NCBI GenBank assembly: GCA_905250125.1
Contig: CAJNOL010000763.1
Location: 41,180-105,179, forward strand
DNA: 64,000 nucleotides
Direction of reading: 5' to 3'
Source: Rotaria sordida
Lineage: Eukaryota > Rotifera > Eurotatoria > Philodinida > Philodinidae
The stretch's first letter is position 1. Every line of letters starts with the position of its first letter. The translations under genes and the position numbers were made by a program. This document shows positions 38,745-52,399 of this stretch, piece after piece. A model generated the notes under the pieces. The model saw only the letters and a list, made by a program, of their open reading frames with translations, searched no databases and was not told the origin of the DNA.

Positions 38745-41631
38745 TTAAACATTTGCTTCTTCATATCCTTGTCGAGGTGACATACGTTGTCCAATAATTG
38801 GTTTTACATTATTTGATATAGGTCGTTGTTGTTGTTGTGCATGCATTGATAAAACATTATCATAATTTGATCGACTACTATTACGTTCTGTTATTGTTTG
38901 ATCTGGTCCATTTGAACGTAATGTACCTGATGGATTTGTTTCAACACCAGGTATAGTTACACGTTCATCTTTAGGTAAACGATCTTTTTTTGTTTCTTCT
39001 TCTGTTTCACAATAGACACTAAAACTCCATAAATATGTTCCAACACGTACAGCCTTAAAGGCAAAAACAAAAAAACAATTACAAGAAAATATAATTTATT
39101 AATTTATATTTACTTACAGTAAATACAGCAATACAAAAACCAATTAATGATCCACCAATAACATCTGTTGCATGATGTTTAAAATCAGTCACACGAGATA
39201 AACATGTAAAAAACGCAACAGCAACACATAAACATTGAAGAAATGGTTTTAAAAATTGAATTTGTGGACAAACAAGTCGTGCTTCAAAATAAACCTGAAA
39301 AAAAAAGGAAAATAAATTTTTGTTAATTTTAAAACGAAAAAAAAAATTACAAATAAAAATATAAAGGCATATGTTGAATAACTTGAATGACCGGATGGAA
39401 ATGATAATCTTGCTTCTCGAAGATCATGTTCTGATACTGATGTATTACAATTATGATCCATTATATATTGTGGAATAATAACAAAGCCACTTGCTGTTTC
39501 TACACTTTTCGTACAAGTAAGATTTTTCCAAACAGGATTACAAACAGTTAAATAATATGGTCTTAATCGACCGATTGTACCTATAAAATAATTTAAAATT
39601 TAATTGAAAACAAAAAAAGTGTTTTTTTTTTTTTGGTTTTTATTCTTACGTTTTCCAACTTCAGTTATAAGAAAACAAACAGCAATACCAAGAATAAAAA
39701 GAAATACTGTATGAAAGATTGTTTTAACATAATCAATTTGTCGTTGTTTTAAACTATGTCCACCTCGTCCACGTCCACAATGAAATGGTCGAATAACCCA
39801 TATTTCAACACAACAAAACTAAAATTAAATATAGTCCTTCTTTTAATACTACTGAACTAGTATAAAATATAACATGAACTAGAAAATGCGATTGATGATT
39901 CATGGAATGCTCTATTAATAAATATTATTCAAGAATGCAGTGATGCATCCAGAAGTTTTCAAGCTGTAGACAATAACTTTTGTAGTATTGAATAATTGTC
40001 ACTGTCTCAAAAGAATCCACGAGCAATGCCTCGATACCCTATGACTTTATACATGACTGCAAGAACATATTAAAAAACATCAGACAGATGTATCAACATT
40101 TTGTATTCTATTTGTATTATAAACTATTCATATATATATCTACATCAATTTGTTCTAATCATAAATTTTATATAAAAAATGTGATTCGCAAATATTTGAT
40201 CGTTGATGGTAAGGTGATTTGTTATATAATATATCAGAACATGCCATAGGGCATATAAACTAAGGTCGATTATGGAATGGGTTGTTATACTTATGAAAAA
40301 TTTTGTTCTTATTTATATTCAGTATTCATACGTTTCTTTTTCTATATAATTTCAAAAGAATATATTTTTTAATTAATTATAATCTGATTTTAAAATTTTA
40401 ATTGACAAATCTTTTTTGATTGTTTAGGAAAAAATTCAACAGAAAACGTTTGACAATAAAAACAATCAATCTTGACGACTAAATATTAGATTATAATCAA
40501 ATAAAAATGGTGTTATTTTAATTTATTTTTGATTTACATAGATGACTGATGGTGCGAAAGATTCATTAGTAAATGAATTTCAAACGACTTTTTTTTTCAA
40601 AAAAAACTGTTACCAAAACGAATTATATCACCCCACTCTAAGTCCAAGACATCAAGGGAGCTCTATCCTGATAACGGCCTCTATAACGAATAAGTAACAT
40701 TTTTATATCCTATCTATTCCAGTACATCTTTATCTAAATAAGTAGTATATCAGCAATAATTCTCTAAAAACATTTCTCAATACAATATTTTCCATCTAAA
40801 ATTAGAATGTATAATATATTCATTTTATTTCTATAATAAAAAATAATATATAATCCTTCTCAGTTTTAATTCTTTATCTTCCATTGAATTAATTAACGAA
40901 AGGTTATTTAGTTCATATGAATAATAATTATATATATATGTATATATATTTATATTTTTTATTTATATTTAAAAATAAATTTATAATTTATTACTTACAA
41001 TTATAATGGGGCCAAGTCCTCCATAAATTGCTAAAATCCACATTGGAATAGTGTCAGGTCGAAATGGATATTGTATAGATGTATCATCACAAAAAAAGCC
41101 TCTTCGCACCGGCTTAATAAATATATATATAATACCAAATATAAGACATGCTAAAAGAAAGTTTTTTTTTGTTTTTCTTTCTGTTTTATAAAACAAATAA
41201 ATAACATACTTGTCAAAATTGCAAAAAAATCACAAAGATTATATAAAATTCGTCGTCGTCTATGCTTTTTTGGTTGAGTACGTCCTTCCATATCATCTTC
41301 TTGTTTTGTTGTATCATTGTCGACTTTATCCATTAGTAAATTAACTTCACTAATTGGTGTTGATTCTAAAATAAAAATAAATTCTTTTGTTTTTTCAATT
41401 CTCAACAAAACATATGTGAATATATAAACAAGCAGTCAAATAATAGAACGTGCAATGTGATGTGTTTATAAACATAAAAAAACAACAACATAGAAATACT
41501 TTTATTATATCCATATTATGCTTAAGTTCATAAAAATGGAGAAGAAAAAAAAACAATTCTTTACCGTTTCTCTCGTCATCTTTTTTTTCTTCAAGAAAAA
41601 AACGTAACCTACTCGTCCGCGTCTCCAACAT
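38745..41631 (-). CDS. Lipid phosphate phosphatase (PLPP/LPP family, PAP2)
   Basis: Minus-strand exons 41631-41613, 41365-41210, 41150-40999, 39818-39650, 39580-39351, 39294-39118 and 39053-38745 give about 403 residues. The family order is clear: RGFFCDDTSIQYPF after TM1, motif C1 K-RTIGRL-RP (split by an intron), motif C2 PSGHSSYS, and motif C3 SRVTDFKHHATDV with the catalytic His. Six hydrophobic segments are expected. These integral membrane enzymes dephosphorylate phosphatidic acid, LPA, S1P and ceramide-1-phosphate on the outer or luminal face. The N-terminal 60 residues and the C-terminal ~100 are hydrophilic extensions longer than in vertebrate PLPP1-3. The 19-nt first coding exon is the weakest part of the model. 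The 1.2-kb intron (39819-40998) has no recognised content. Confidence 0.88.
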
Positions 41632-42427
41632 ATTTTTTTTCTCATTCGCTCATATATTATGTTGGCAAAGAAAAAAGACCATTGACTCTACTGTTCGTCT
41701 GCTCTAATGGGGCAAGTAAGCAAGAAAGCGAGCGAACGAGCGAGCGAGCAAGCGGGTCTATATGCCATCATCTGTTCTGTATGAAAGAGCGATTGAAAGA
41801 AATATATATATATATAAGAAGAAGAAGAACAACCTTGTATTTATATAGATGCTTGTAGTTATCTTTCGATGTCATCGGTTTCTATTCTGAGGGCGAGGGT
41901 CATTGAAATATATTGGTGGTTAACTGTTCTGTTGAATAATCGTTTTTTTTTTGTAAAAAAATATATTTGTTTTAAGTAAATATTAACATAAAGTTTTAAT
42001 GATACAATTAATGTTGTTTGCCAAGGTGTCGAAAAAATATGAATGAGGAAAAAAGGTTAAACTGTGAGATACTTATGACAATAAATACTAGTACTTTTCC
42101 TATTACAATCGATTATTAAAGGTTCGTTTCTTTGTTTAATTTGAATGCTATAGAAAGAAAACAACAAAACAGACATCAAACATTTGCAAATGTATTTATC
42201 TTATTATAATCGAAAATAAAAATTTATGTTTGATGTATGATTTTGTTTTTTGTTAGAATCTATTTTCTATTTAAGAAAGCCATGCAAATAAAATAAAAAA
42301 TATTTTAGAAAGATTTGATAACTACATTCATGATTAAAATATTCTAATCTATAAAAGAAATCAATATAATTAGAAACACAATGATTAGTATTACTATTGA
42401 CAAGATATGATTATTAATTTTTTTCAA
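41632..42427. other. Upstream region of the lipid phosphatase
   Basis: Contains a GAGC/GAAC-rich stretch (41727-41757), a short (AT)n near 41801-41816 and (GAA)n. This is the presumptive promoter of the minus-strand phosphatase and the 3' flank of the next minus-strand gene. Confidence 0.4.
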
Positions 42428-45400
42428 TCATTGTACGTGTTTCTCACCAACTCTTTTTTGATAATTAGATGAATGTTGTCGTTGTCCATTTGTAAATTGT
42501 CTTTTTTCATCATTATAACGATATGAACGTGGTTTATCATATGTACTTGAAGTATCATTATGACGATTTGATATGAAACTTGATTTTGGTAGTGTTATTG
42601 GTCGAAAATTATTTTGATCTGGACTTCGTGTAGTAATTATATCCGATTCAAGTGCATCATACAATGGATTATATTCTGGTGTACCGCGCACACGTAATGG
42701 ATATTCATCAGGAGCATAAAATCGTTTGGAAGCTGAAGAGATGAACATTTTTTATCGATATTAATAATGATTACTAATAATCGAGAAATATCATTTTTCA
42801 TTTCTTTCTCTCTTTTTCTCTCTTATTTTTAATTAGATTAATGGGGAAAAAGAAAATAGGATAGCATTAGAGCGGACGACACAAGGTTAAGATATCGTTG
42901 ATCTTTATTCGTTCATATACTTAGTTAACTAAAGAGAATAAATCAAATTTAATTTGCATCTACTCACCTCGAGGAGTTTTATAATATTGAGATATAGTAT
43001 AAACGACTGGTTTCATCTTTAATAAAATATATACTGCAAAAATGAACTTGGCTAGATTTTTTTATTTTGTTCTTTTTCTTCGTACTATTATCGAAAAAAC
43101 TAATGGCACTTTATTAACGTCATTGATACCATCCAATAGTTGCTTTTGATGGCGTCAAACACTCACAATTTTTTTTTTATAACCCATACAAATAACATAT
43201 ACGAATCATATTTGACATTTCCTAATGGTGCTTCTCATTCCGCCTACAAAATATATCTTTTTTTTACATATTATAAAAAATAACCCTGACCTTTTTTTTT
43301 TTTAAATGTAAATGATAGATTTATTTTTATTCATGAAATATGATAACAAGAATAATTTATTTTTACTCATATTTATAACGAATTACATTTCATTAAATCT
43401 ATGAATATAATAACAAATAAAAAATTGATAACTATCATATGCAAATATATTTAAATCTTCTATAGATGTTACTCATCGAATGAGAAAATATCAAACATAA
43501 AATATCTAGTAGTTTTACAGAAATTTTGTACTAATAAAATAATTAACCAATCGATTTACTAATACTATGAATTCGGAAATATAATATCTTTGGACTTTTC
43601 GATTATATTGATTAAATCATATGTAAAAGTAACAGCTGTGGTTTTCCTATGTCAACTAGAAAACGACAGCTGTATTCTTATATAACTCGAAAAAGTACTC
43701 TGTTACTTTACCGAATATATTTAGTGATTAATTTCGTTAAACAAATTTTCACTATACATCGTCGAGAAAAAAAAAACAAATGAACTTTTTTTATCAATCG
43801 TAATACAATCTTTCAATAAATTTGAGTCATTTGAAATCGGAGATGTATGAATGAAATCTATCTGGCGGGTAGATCATAATAAATCGAACAAACTCTAAAT
43901 TAAAATTTTTCTCTCACTATTTATTTTATTTATATACTTATACATTATCATAAAAGTGGATCTTCAAAACAAAGAATTGACTGATCAACTTTCGGATATC
44001 CAAACTTTTTTAGAGAATTAAAAATTCTACTGGAAGTATTCTTGTAAGTTTTTTTTTTATTTAAACTTCACGTACAAAACAGTGTTTTATGGGAGCGAGA
44101 AGGCGACGCTCCTACGAAGATTGATTTGGACCTCGTGAAGTTTGTGGTTATTCTACCATGCAATATATGTCTATGCTCTCACAAAACAGATACTTGTCTT
44201 CCCGAAAGAGAAGATTTGGATCAAACCTCATTGAAAGAGTTTCAGGTTCTTGCATTAACAAATTCAGAATTTTAATCATTACAAAGCTATGTAACTCGTG
44301 AACTAATGTGCAACCTCTTTCGCGCAAAATTCATCGAAAAAATGACTTTGTTTCAGCTATCTTTTCTTTATTGTCTAACTTCTCATCGAAAGTTTTGCAA
44401 TATAGTCGAAATAAGATAGAGGATTTCATGAAAGTTCGGTTTTTTTTGTTTATTTAACAACGAAGTGAATTTATACAAAAGAAAATAAAAAGAATTTTTA
44501 TGTTTGTAGACCTTGAAATTGTTTACCTTCTAGCATAGAAATAAATGGCTTTTTTATGTAATAACCGTAAGTGAGAGAAAAATTTCATTTATATTTCGTT
44601 CGATTAATTATGAGCTATATATTATTTTTGATAATGACTATTTCGACTATACTTCAATTAAATCAGAAGAAATCAATAATTTTATTATTATAACGGAAGA
44701 ATAATATGATTTTATTTAGTCAAGTCATATTATAAGAGTGTAAAAGTAATCAGAATTCTATCGAGCAAAAGAAATTAACATCAATGTTGCATAAAAAGTG
44801 TATTTTATATTTTTCTTTCGAAAGAAATTCTAATGCTCCAATTGATTATGCATTTATCGATCAACATTTACTTTTATCATTATTTCGATAAGAGAATATA
44901 CTAGAATAGAAATTCTTTCTTAGAAGAAAAGATATTATCAAATAATCAGAACTATTCATTTGTCAATAGATAAGTACGATAGTCCAAAGTTCTTTGAATC
45001 TCATCCGTTATTTTGAATACATCATCAATAACAGATGTCTGTCGATGTTTAGTTAGTTAGATTATTAGTATTTTCTTAGATGAAGGGTATTTATAAGTCA
45101 AACTCAATAAACTCGACTTGTCGATAGAAATTTGCTTTCAGTGGTGAATCGAGAATTTTGTTCAAAAAGAATGATGATAATTATAAAACTCGTTCTGAAG
45201 TTCATTTTTAGGTGCTTTCTGCTGAGAAAAATTTTCGAAAAAGTAGTAATCGCTTCCCGTACATCCTTACTTAATCTGTCACTATCTGCTTTCTATTCAT
45301 GGAACTGGTATATGTATATATTACAAATATTGTCTTCTGATGTGCTTAATCAGATATTAATGGTTAATATAAGCAAATGCATTACAAAAAAAAACAGAAG

Positions 45401-45981
45401 TCGTCAAGAATTTGTCTGAGTTCTTTTTTATCCACTATTCTTATATCTGATATAATACTATTGAACAGAGTAAAGTGATAGGTGGTATCTATATCATAAA
45501 TTTTATTCTAGTTTATGATCTTTTTTTCTTGTCATTACTATCTTGCATTATTAGATTATCATACCTGTTGTTCGAAACTGTTTTAAATTTGATCTGTTCG
45601 GCATGACATTCAAACTTTAATATGAATGATAGTAATCGAACAGTTATGCTTAAGTCGTTTTTTTTTTTCTTCGTTCTCTCCTTGCCTAGAAAATATGTCT
45701 GCACGCAATGTATTGAATCGGTTGATATCAAATTCTGGCTTGCTTGCTGCATATACAATATACATATATGTATATATATATAATAACAACTCAATACATC
45801 GAGACACGGCCATTCAATACATGAGGAGTGTTTGACAAATCATATTCTTGTTTTTTTCTTTTCTTCTTCCTTAGATATATATTTTACCTGACATTTGTCG
45901 TGCATGTCCCATACCAGTACGAATTTCGCCAATGGATAATGATGGCGAGTCAGTTTGATTAGTTTTATCAAATTTATGCAT
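42428..45981 (-). CDS. Unrecognised small protein (154 residues), three exons
   Basis: Minus-strand exons 45981-45888, 43033-42968 and 42732-42428 join in frame. The protein starts MHKFDKTNQTDSPSLSIGEI, has a middle VVYTISQYYKTPRASKRFYA followed by PDEYPLRVRGTPEYNPLYDALE, and ends in a hydrophilic Arg/Asn/Ser-rich tail. There is no signal peptide, membrane segment or known domain. All splice sites are good GT-AG and phases agree, but the first intron is 2.85 kb, long for this genome, so exon 1 could belong elsewhere; a start at the Met in exon 2 (MKPVVYTI) is the alternative. Tyr/Pro/Arg spacing recalls small axonemal or cytoskeletal proteins, but this is only an impression. Confidence 0.5.
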
Positions 45982-46404
45982 TGACTTTTAATGAAGAATG
46001 ATGTTGAAATGTAAAATAAATATAAAAGATGACTAGACCATATATTTATATATATATGTGTTGTTGAAATTCGAATAATCTATTTGATTGACAGCGATAA
46101 AATGATCTAAAATGATATATCACAATTATTTTTCGCGTCTAAAAAGCTTTTCTCACATGGCTTTTTCTTTCTTGTCTCGCTTTGCATGTTTTTTCTTTTC
46201 TTACAAAATTGGTTGGTGGTCGTTATAGTTTTTTTTTTGTTCTGACTATAACCTTGAGTGTTCTTGCACAATCTGGATGAAAGAACCAATATGTCAAAAC
46301 AATATATCGACTGTCAACGGTTTTTTTTTTCTTCTATTCATAAAAAAAAAGGTCTGAGCATTGAGTTTTTTCTTTTGTGGAAGTTGAACATTTTTTTGAA
46401 ATAA
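45982..46404. promoter_or_regulatory. Divergent intergenic region upstream of ligase E
   Basis: These 423 bases separate the minus-strand start at 45981 from the ligase ATG at 46405, so they should contain promoters for both. No clear TATA box or palindromic operator was noted; there are T-rich runs near 46321-46330. Confidence 0.35.
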
Positions 46405-48078
46405 ATGAGTACTGCAGCTAAACAAGTACTTCTTGCAGAGATATGGACTGAAGATATTGATCCAACAGGATGGTGGATGAGTGAAAAGCTTGATGGTGTT
46501 CGGTATGTAGATTACATTTTTTTTTGTTCTTTTGTTTACAAGTATTTTGATTTTTAGAGCTTATTGGAATGGAAGTAATTTTTATTCTCGTCAAGGAAAT
46601 CTATTTCATGTGCCTGATTTCTTCAAGGTCAGCCTTCCAAAAGTACCGCTAGATGGAGAAATATGGTAGATTTATTGTTGTTTTGTTTTTTTATGTAATA
46701 TTATTCATATAGGTGTGGGCGTGGTCTATTTCAAAAATGTATTAGTATTGTAAAAAAACAAGCTAATAAAGTTGTTCCTGATGATTATAAACTTCTGACT
46801 TATTTAATTTTTGATGCACCAAGTCATGGTGGAAAATATGAAGATCGTGTTAAATGGTTACAAGATAATATTCCACAAGATGATGATAAATGTTATGCTA
46901 CAGTAGTCGGTATAAAAAAATGTCAAAATCTTGCTGATCTCAAAAAATGTTTAACTGATGTAACTGCAGCTGGCGGAGAAGGTATTATGCTTCGTAAACC
47001 AGGTAGCCATTATGAAAACAAACGTTCATCAACATTACTTAAAGTCAAAACATTTTATGATGAAGGTAAAATAGATTTATATTAAAAACAAAATTAGTTC
47101 GTAAAACGAAAAGAAAATTTTCTTTTTTTTTTCTCTTTTCTAGAAGCTTTAGTTATTGGTCATAAACCTGGTAAAGGTAATTGTACAGGAATGTTAGGTG
47201 CTCTTGAATGTGAATTACCTAATGGAAAACGATTTGATGTTGGCAGTGGATTTAATATGGATCAACGTCGAAAACCACCAAAAATAGGTTCAGTTATTAC
47301 ATTTAAATTTCAAGAATTATCTAATTCTGGTAGTCCACGTTTTCCTGTATTTCTTCGAATGCGTACTGATTTAATATGGAATGATGTACTTGAAGCAGCT
47401 AAAACAAAAAAACCTATTAGTGTTATACAAAAAATTGTACCATTGACAAAATTATCTAAACAACATTCCATATTATTTTCGGTCGTTCCATCACGTGATG
47501 AAAAAACTGGAAAAAAAATTGTTACTTCCGATGATGAAGGTGAACAATCAACAGCTGCAGCTGCAACTACAGCATCATCATCATCATCATCATCAAAAAA
47601 AACAGATACACGTGAAGTATGTCAATATGGTGAAAAATGTTATCGAACAAATCCTGATCATCACAAACAATATCAACATCCATTATCAAAAACAAAACGA
47701 CAAATAACTAAAAGTAAAACTAAAAGAAAATCACCTTGTAAACTTGGAGCAAAATGTCAACGACAAAGTTCAATTCATTTAGCAACTTATTCTCATCCAA
47801 AAAAATCTAAATCAGAAGATCCATTAGATATATCAGCTCAAGAAGAAATACTTGATCCGCATGAATTAATCGAGACTGAAGAACCTCTATCACCAACAAC
47901 AACGGATAATTTACTTGTCAAAGATAAAAATAAAGGTCATCAATTTAATGATAATGACGATAATAATGATGATGATGAACAACAGAGCAGTACACGTATA
48001 AAAACAAATAAACGAAAAAGAAATCTTGAAGAAAAATCAAATATTAAACCAACAAGAAAACGTATTAAAAAAACTTAA
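46405..48078 (+). CDS. ligE: ATP-dependent DNA ligase E fused to two PBZ zinc fingers
   Basis: Exons 46405-46502, 46558-46665, 46713-47065 and 47144-48078 give 497 residues. Residues 1 to ~265 follow bacterial Lig E: motif I SEKLDGVRA with nucleophile Lys28, SRQGN, DGEIWCGRG, YLIFDAPS, GGEGIMLRK (motif IV), LLKVKTF (motif V) and an OB-fold with GMLGALECELPNGKRFDVGSG. Lig E has no separate DNA-binding domain. Residues ~343-366 are a canonical PBZ finger (C-QYGEK-CYR...H...H) and ~382-405 a second, degenerate one (CKLGAKC...H...H). PBZ modules bind poly(ADP-ribose). A Lys/Arg-rich, NLS-like tail ends in RKRIKKT. A horizontally acquired ligase E improving damage tolerance has been reported in Adineta vaga; this looks like its orthologue. 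Introns show it is a resident eukaryotic gene. Confidence 0.92.
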
Positions 48079-48572
48079 ACTTGCATATTTATAAAGACAA
48101 ATACTTTGGTTTATTTTATTTATCATTACTCTTCAAAAACAGAAAAAAAAATAAGAATAAAATCTGGTATTCATCTCTTTAATTGAGATCCATGCATACA
48201 CACATAAATACATATTCAAACAAAAAAAAAACATAATAAGTTAATTAAATAGGACAACAGAAAAAAAAAGAAAATTATATAAATATATATATATATGTAT
48301 AGACGAGAAAAAGAAAACATTTTCGTTCTTTTTTTTTTTCGTTTTAGTCAGAATATATTTTTGTTTTCTACTAACCAATGATTGTCATTAAACAGCAGTA
48401 TTCTTATGTACAAATAAAAATAAAACAACAACGTAACAAAACAACACACGGGGCCGTTCATAAGACAAATGACTAGAATGCATAGAAAATATTTTTCGAC
48501 TATGCGCTTTATGATTATAAGGACAAAAAAAATAAATAGACCACAAGACTATTGGCGAAGTTATATTCACTG
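48079..48572. other. Convergent 3' region between ligase E and Kv4
   Basis: 3' UTRs of two converging genes; AATAAA-type signals, an (AT)n near 48280-48297 and A/T runs. No further gene seen. Confidence 0.5.
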
Positions 48573-48578
48573 TCATAC

Positions 48579-51500
48579 CTAAAAATAAAATAAATAAATG
48601 ATTGGATAATATAGCTTGTTTTTTTGCTTTACTGTTTCTTTTGTATTAGTAGTTCTGTCAATAATTGGAACATTGGTTGTTCTTGTATATGTTAAATCAC
48701 TAATACTTGATGGTGATCTTCCACGCCATGTTTCAGATTTTAATGGTGGTTCACCTTGTGTTGTTTCATTTGTTGAACTATGTTCATAAACAGTCATTAA
48801 ACTATTTGCTTTACGATTTAATTGATTTCGATAGTCTTTATCTAATGGAAGATTTAAATCAAAACGATTTGTTGTTGCTAATAATGGTTCATGTACATTA
48901 GAATGAAGTACAACATTATATTGTGATGATGTAGGAATTGTTACTGATGTAGTTGAACTTCGTTGACGTTGTATTTCATTTGTTGAAGCAATATTATGTG
49001 GTAATGTTGATGAACCAAATGGTGTTAATGACATTGGCAATTGAAAATCACCTAATTCTTCATCACCACTTATATTAGCATTATGAGTATTTTTACGTTC
49101 CTTAAAAACAAACAAACAAAAATAGACTTAAGTGCTTGTCTAAATTCAATGGTAGATCAAAAGCTTTATTAACGAGAGTGAGAGAACGATCATGATTACA
49201 AAATGTATTTTAAAGCCTATTAGGAGCAGTATCATTTTTAAGGAACGATCATCCTCAGTACCATCCACAACTGGCTGAATTAGAAAATATAGTTGGTTGT
49301 ATAAAAGTTCATTCAGATTTTGGATACACCAATCGAAAAAAAGACTATGATCCACTAATTAGAAAAATATCTATACATGAATAAAGTCATCATAGGAATA
49401 AAAAACAAAAAGTCTTTAAGAATTTTTTTTTTGTATGTGTGGAATTCAATAAATCTCTTGGCATTATAATTCCTTTTATGGAATATTCGAGATTTGTACA
49501 CTTTTATATTTACATTTTAGTGGTAAGTTCAAAGTTTCTGATTGATAGAGGTTTAAATAATTGATGAAGACATATGTCAATTTAATTCATTTGAACTTGA
49601 TACAACTTTATTTTTGTTTATAACGATAAGAATTTATTTATAAAAAAATATAATCATATTTTTTAAATGTTCAATTGACTAGAATTTTTATATTAATAGA
49701 TGACACTATTTTACTTTATAGTTCGAACTAATAGTTATCAGTATATTTTTAATCATAATTATGTCATCATTTTTTTTCATTAGATAAATTTTTACTTAAA
49801 AAAAAGAAAAAGAAGATTGCAATATCTAATCCAAAATTTAATTAAGAATAAATCAAAGAATATGTTCTAAGTTAAAGAGAAAATCTAATTTCATTAATAA
49901 TTTAATACTTACAAAAGTTCGACTTTAATCTTTCCTATAATGAACTAAGCTTAAGTCATCTATCCAAAGATAATTCGATTTATAGTCTCATTTAAAGTTC
50001 ATCAAGTTCAGCTCTGAAAAGCTTTCTATTGATCAAGTCACACTCGAGAAATAACAGCCCATTAAGAAAACTTGATTATTATAAGATTATTGTCTGAGAA
50101 ATGTGTCGGATGTGTTAATCATAAATCACATTTAATCGCAATTTTGAGATGTTCTATATTCGAAATTCTCTAATGTATAAAAGCTAATTGACATCTCCAG
50201 AAAGGAAATACTACTTTCATAATCAACTCTGTTTATACAAATTTTGAAATGACCTGAGAAGAACACAAAGATCAATAAAATTTTAATATCTCGAAAACAA
50301 ACCATTTTAGACTTTTCTATTATTCATCATTTTGTATATATGTATATCATACAATAATATTAACTTACGATATTGATTTTATATGAAGTATTTCTTCGTC
50401 TTCGTCCTCTACAACACCACCATGTTTGAGGATTTAATAATGATTGACTATATCGTGAACTAAAACGTCCTAAGCCAGTAATAGCACTATTACCTGGAAT
50501 AAGGCTTGTTCCACCACCACTACCCATTAATATATCTGGACCCATTTCAACAAATTCACGATCCTTAAAGAAAATAAATAAATAAAAGAAAAAAAATATT
50601 TTTTTTTCTTTCTTTCATACAGTTGTTAATTCTAAACAACGAAGTAAATGATGATGTTGTAATTCAAATGGATTAACAATATTTTTATCAGTAGATGAAT
50701 TTGTATCATCAAGATTTTGTTCACGACGTCTCTTAGCTGCGACAAATGCATTACTTGTTGCATTACGTGCTAAACGTATACGTGTTTGACGTGCTTTTCG
50801 TTGAGCTTTCATTTTATCTGCTCGTTGACTTTGATGATAAATACGACTAAAATTTGATACAATAACAGGTACAGGAAGAGCTATGACAAGTACACCACTT
50901 AAACTGCATACACCACCAACAAGTTTGCCTGCCCTATATATATTTATTATTTTAAAAATAGATAAAACTTTTTCTTTTTGCTTTTTTTTTTTATGTTTAT
51001 TAAACTTACCAAGTTTTTGGAACCATATCACCATATCTAGAAAAACAAAGAAATAATATCTAATAAACATCTTTCATAATATAGATATTTAATAATAATT
51101 CGAAATTTTATATAAAAACAAAAAAAAAAAAATTTTCTTACCCAAGTGTTGTCATTGTAACAATTGTATACCAAAATGCAGCTGGTATAGATGTAAATTT
51201 TGTATTAACAACAGTTTTTTCCGCATAATACATAACAGTAGCAAATATAATAATTGCCATTGTTAATGAAAATAATAAAAATCCAAGTTCACTTGCACAA
51301 CTTTTTAATGTATAACCTAATACTCTTAAACCTTGACTATGACGTGAAAATTTAAATATACGAAAAACACGAAATACACGTAGAGTAACAAATGCTCCGC
51401 TAACTTCACCCTTTTCACGCATAAATAATCCAATATAATATGGCATTATAGCAATAACATCAATAACAGACTAAACAAAAAAAAAAAAAAAGAAAAGTTA

Positions 51501-52398
51501 TTTTTAATGTTTATTTTTTGTTTTGTGTACTTCTTATATTCATTCTTACCATAACAGATCGAACAAATTTTAATCGATCAGGCGCAGCATATAGACGAAG
51601 AAAATATTCAACAGTAAAAATCATGACACAAGCTGTATCGAGACAAAAAAATTGACGAGAAAAACGTTCACCACATGATTTTGGTTGACCTGTATAAGGA
51701 TCCGCTCCACAAGCTACTGTATCTAAGACATTTGCAATAACACTAACAGCTATAAAAAATCCCGTTACATAATAAAATACAGATGCCATTGTTGATACTT
51801 GAGGATTTTCAAATGCACGCCACATACTTTCACGTAATGATTGTGGTTTTGGTTGAATTTTATCCTCATCTTCATGTAGACGATCATCAAGAAGTCTTTC
51901 AGTATTTTCACGCTTACGATCTCGATAATCTTCATAACAACAATCACCAATTATATCAGGTAATATACCAAAAAAAGCTAATTCTTCATCATATGCAGCA
52001 ATACATTCATGTTTTGGATAATGTAATTTACCAGTACGATAAAAATTTAATATAACACGAAATACATCAGGATCACGATCAAAAAAATATTCACGTGTAT
52101 CTTCATCATAAAAAAATTCTTTTTCATTTGAACCTAATAATGAATCAGGATATTTTTCTAATGTTGAACGCCAACATTCAAAACGACGACCACTAACATT
52201 AATTATAATTTTTTCATCACAACGACGTTCACCAATACTTGTTGTTGTAGCTGATGTTATGGATGTTGAAGGTGATGATGGTGATATACCATTTGTTGAT
52301 GTACGAAATGGTGGTGGTGGTAAAGGATGTTTTGCTAATGGTACCCAACCAATAGCTGCTGCTCGAGCAAATGGAAGCCATGCAGCTACACTAGCCAT
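48579..52398 (-). CDS. Voltage-gated potassium channel, Kv4/Shal type
   Basis: Minus-strand exons 52398-51550, 51470-51142, 51036-51010, 50933-50621, 50563-50369 and 49100-48579 give about 744 residues. The N-terminus [17 protein letters not shown] is the Kv4 signature used for KChIP binding. The T1 domain has HECIAAY...DCCYE (zinc-binding His/Cys). S1-S6 are complete, with S4 [19 protein letters not shown], the filter TMTTLGYGDMVPK and S6 [14 protein letters not shown]. The cytoplasmic part keeps [13 protein letters not shown]. It should carry A-type transient current in neurons and muscle. The filter sits on a 27-nt microexon. At the 3' end, splicing from a GTAAAG donor after 48633 to an acceptor before 48578 would end the protein in ...KETV (728 residues) instead of a low-complexity read-through tail. 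Confidence 0.95.
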
Positions 52399-52399
52399 T

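Noticed and set aside
43620-43715. Short inverted repeat AAAGTAACAG ... CTGTTACTTT with ACAGCTGT inside
   Set aside because: Only about 10 bp per arm; too short to separate from chance in AT-rich intronic DNA.
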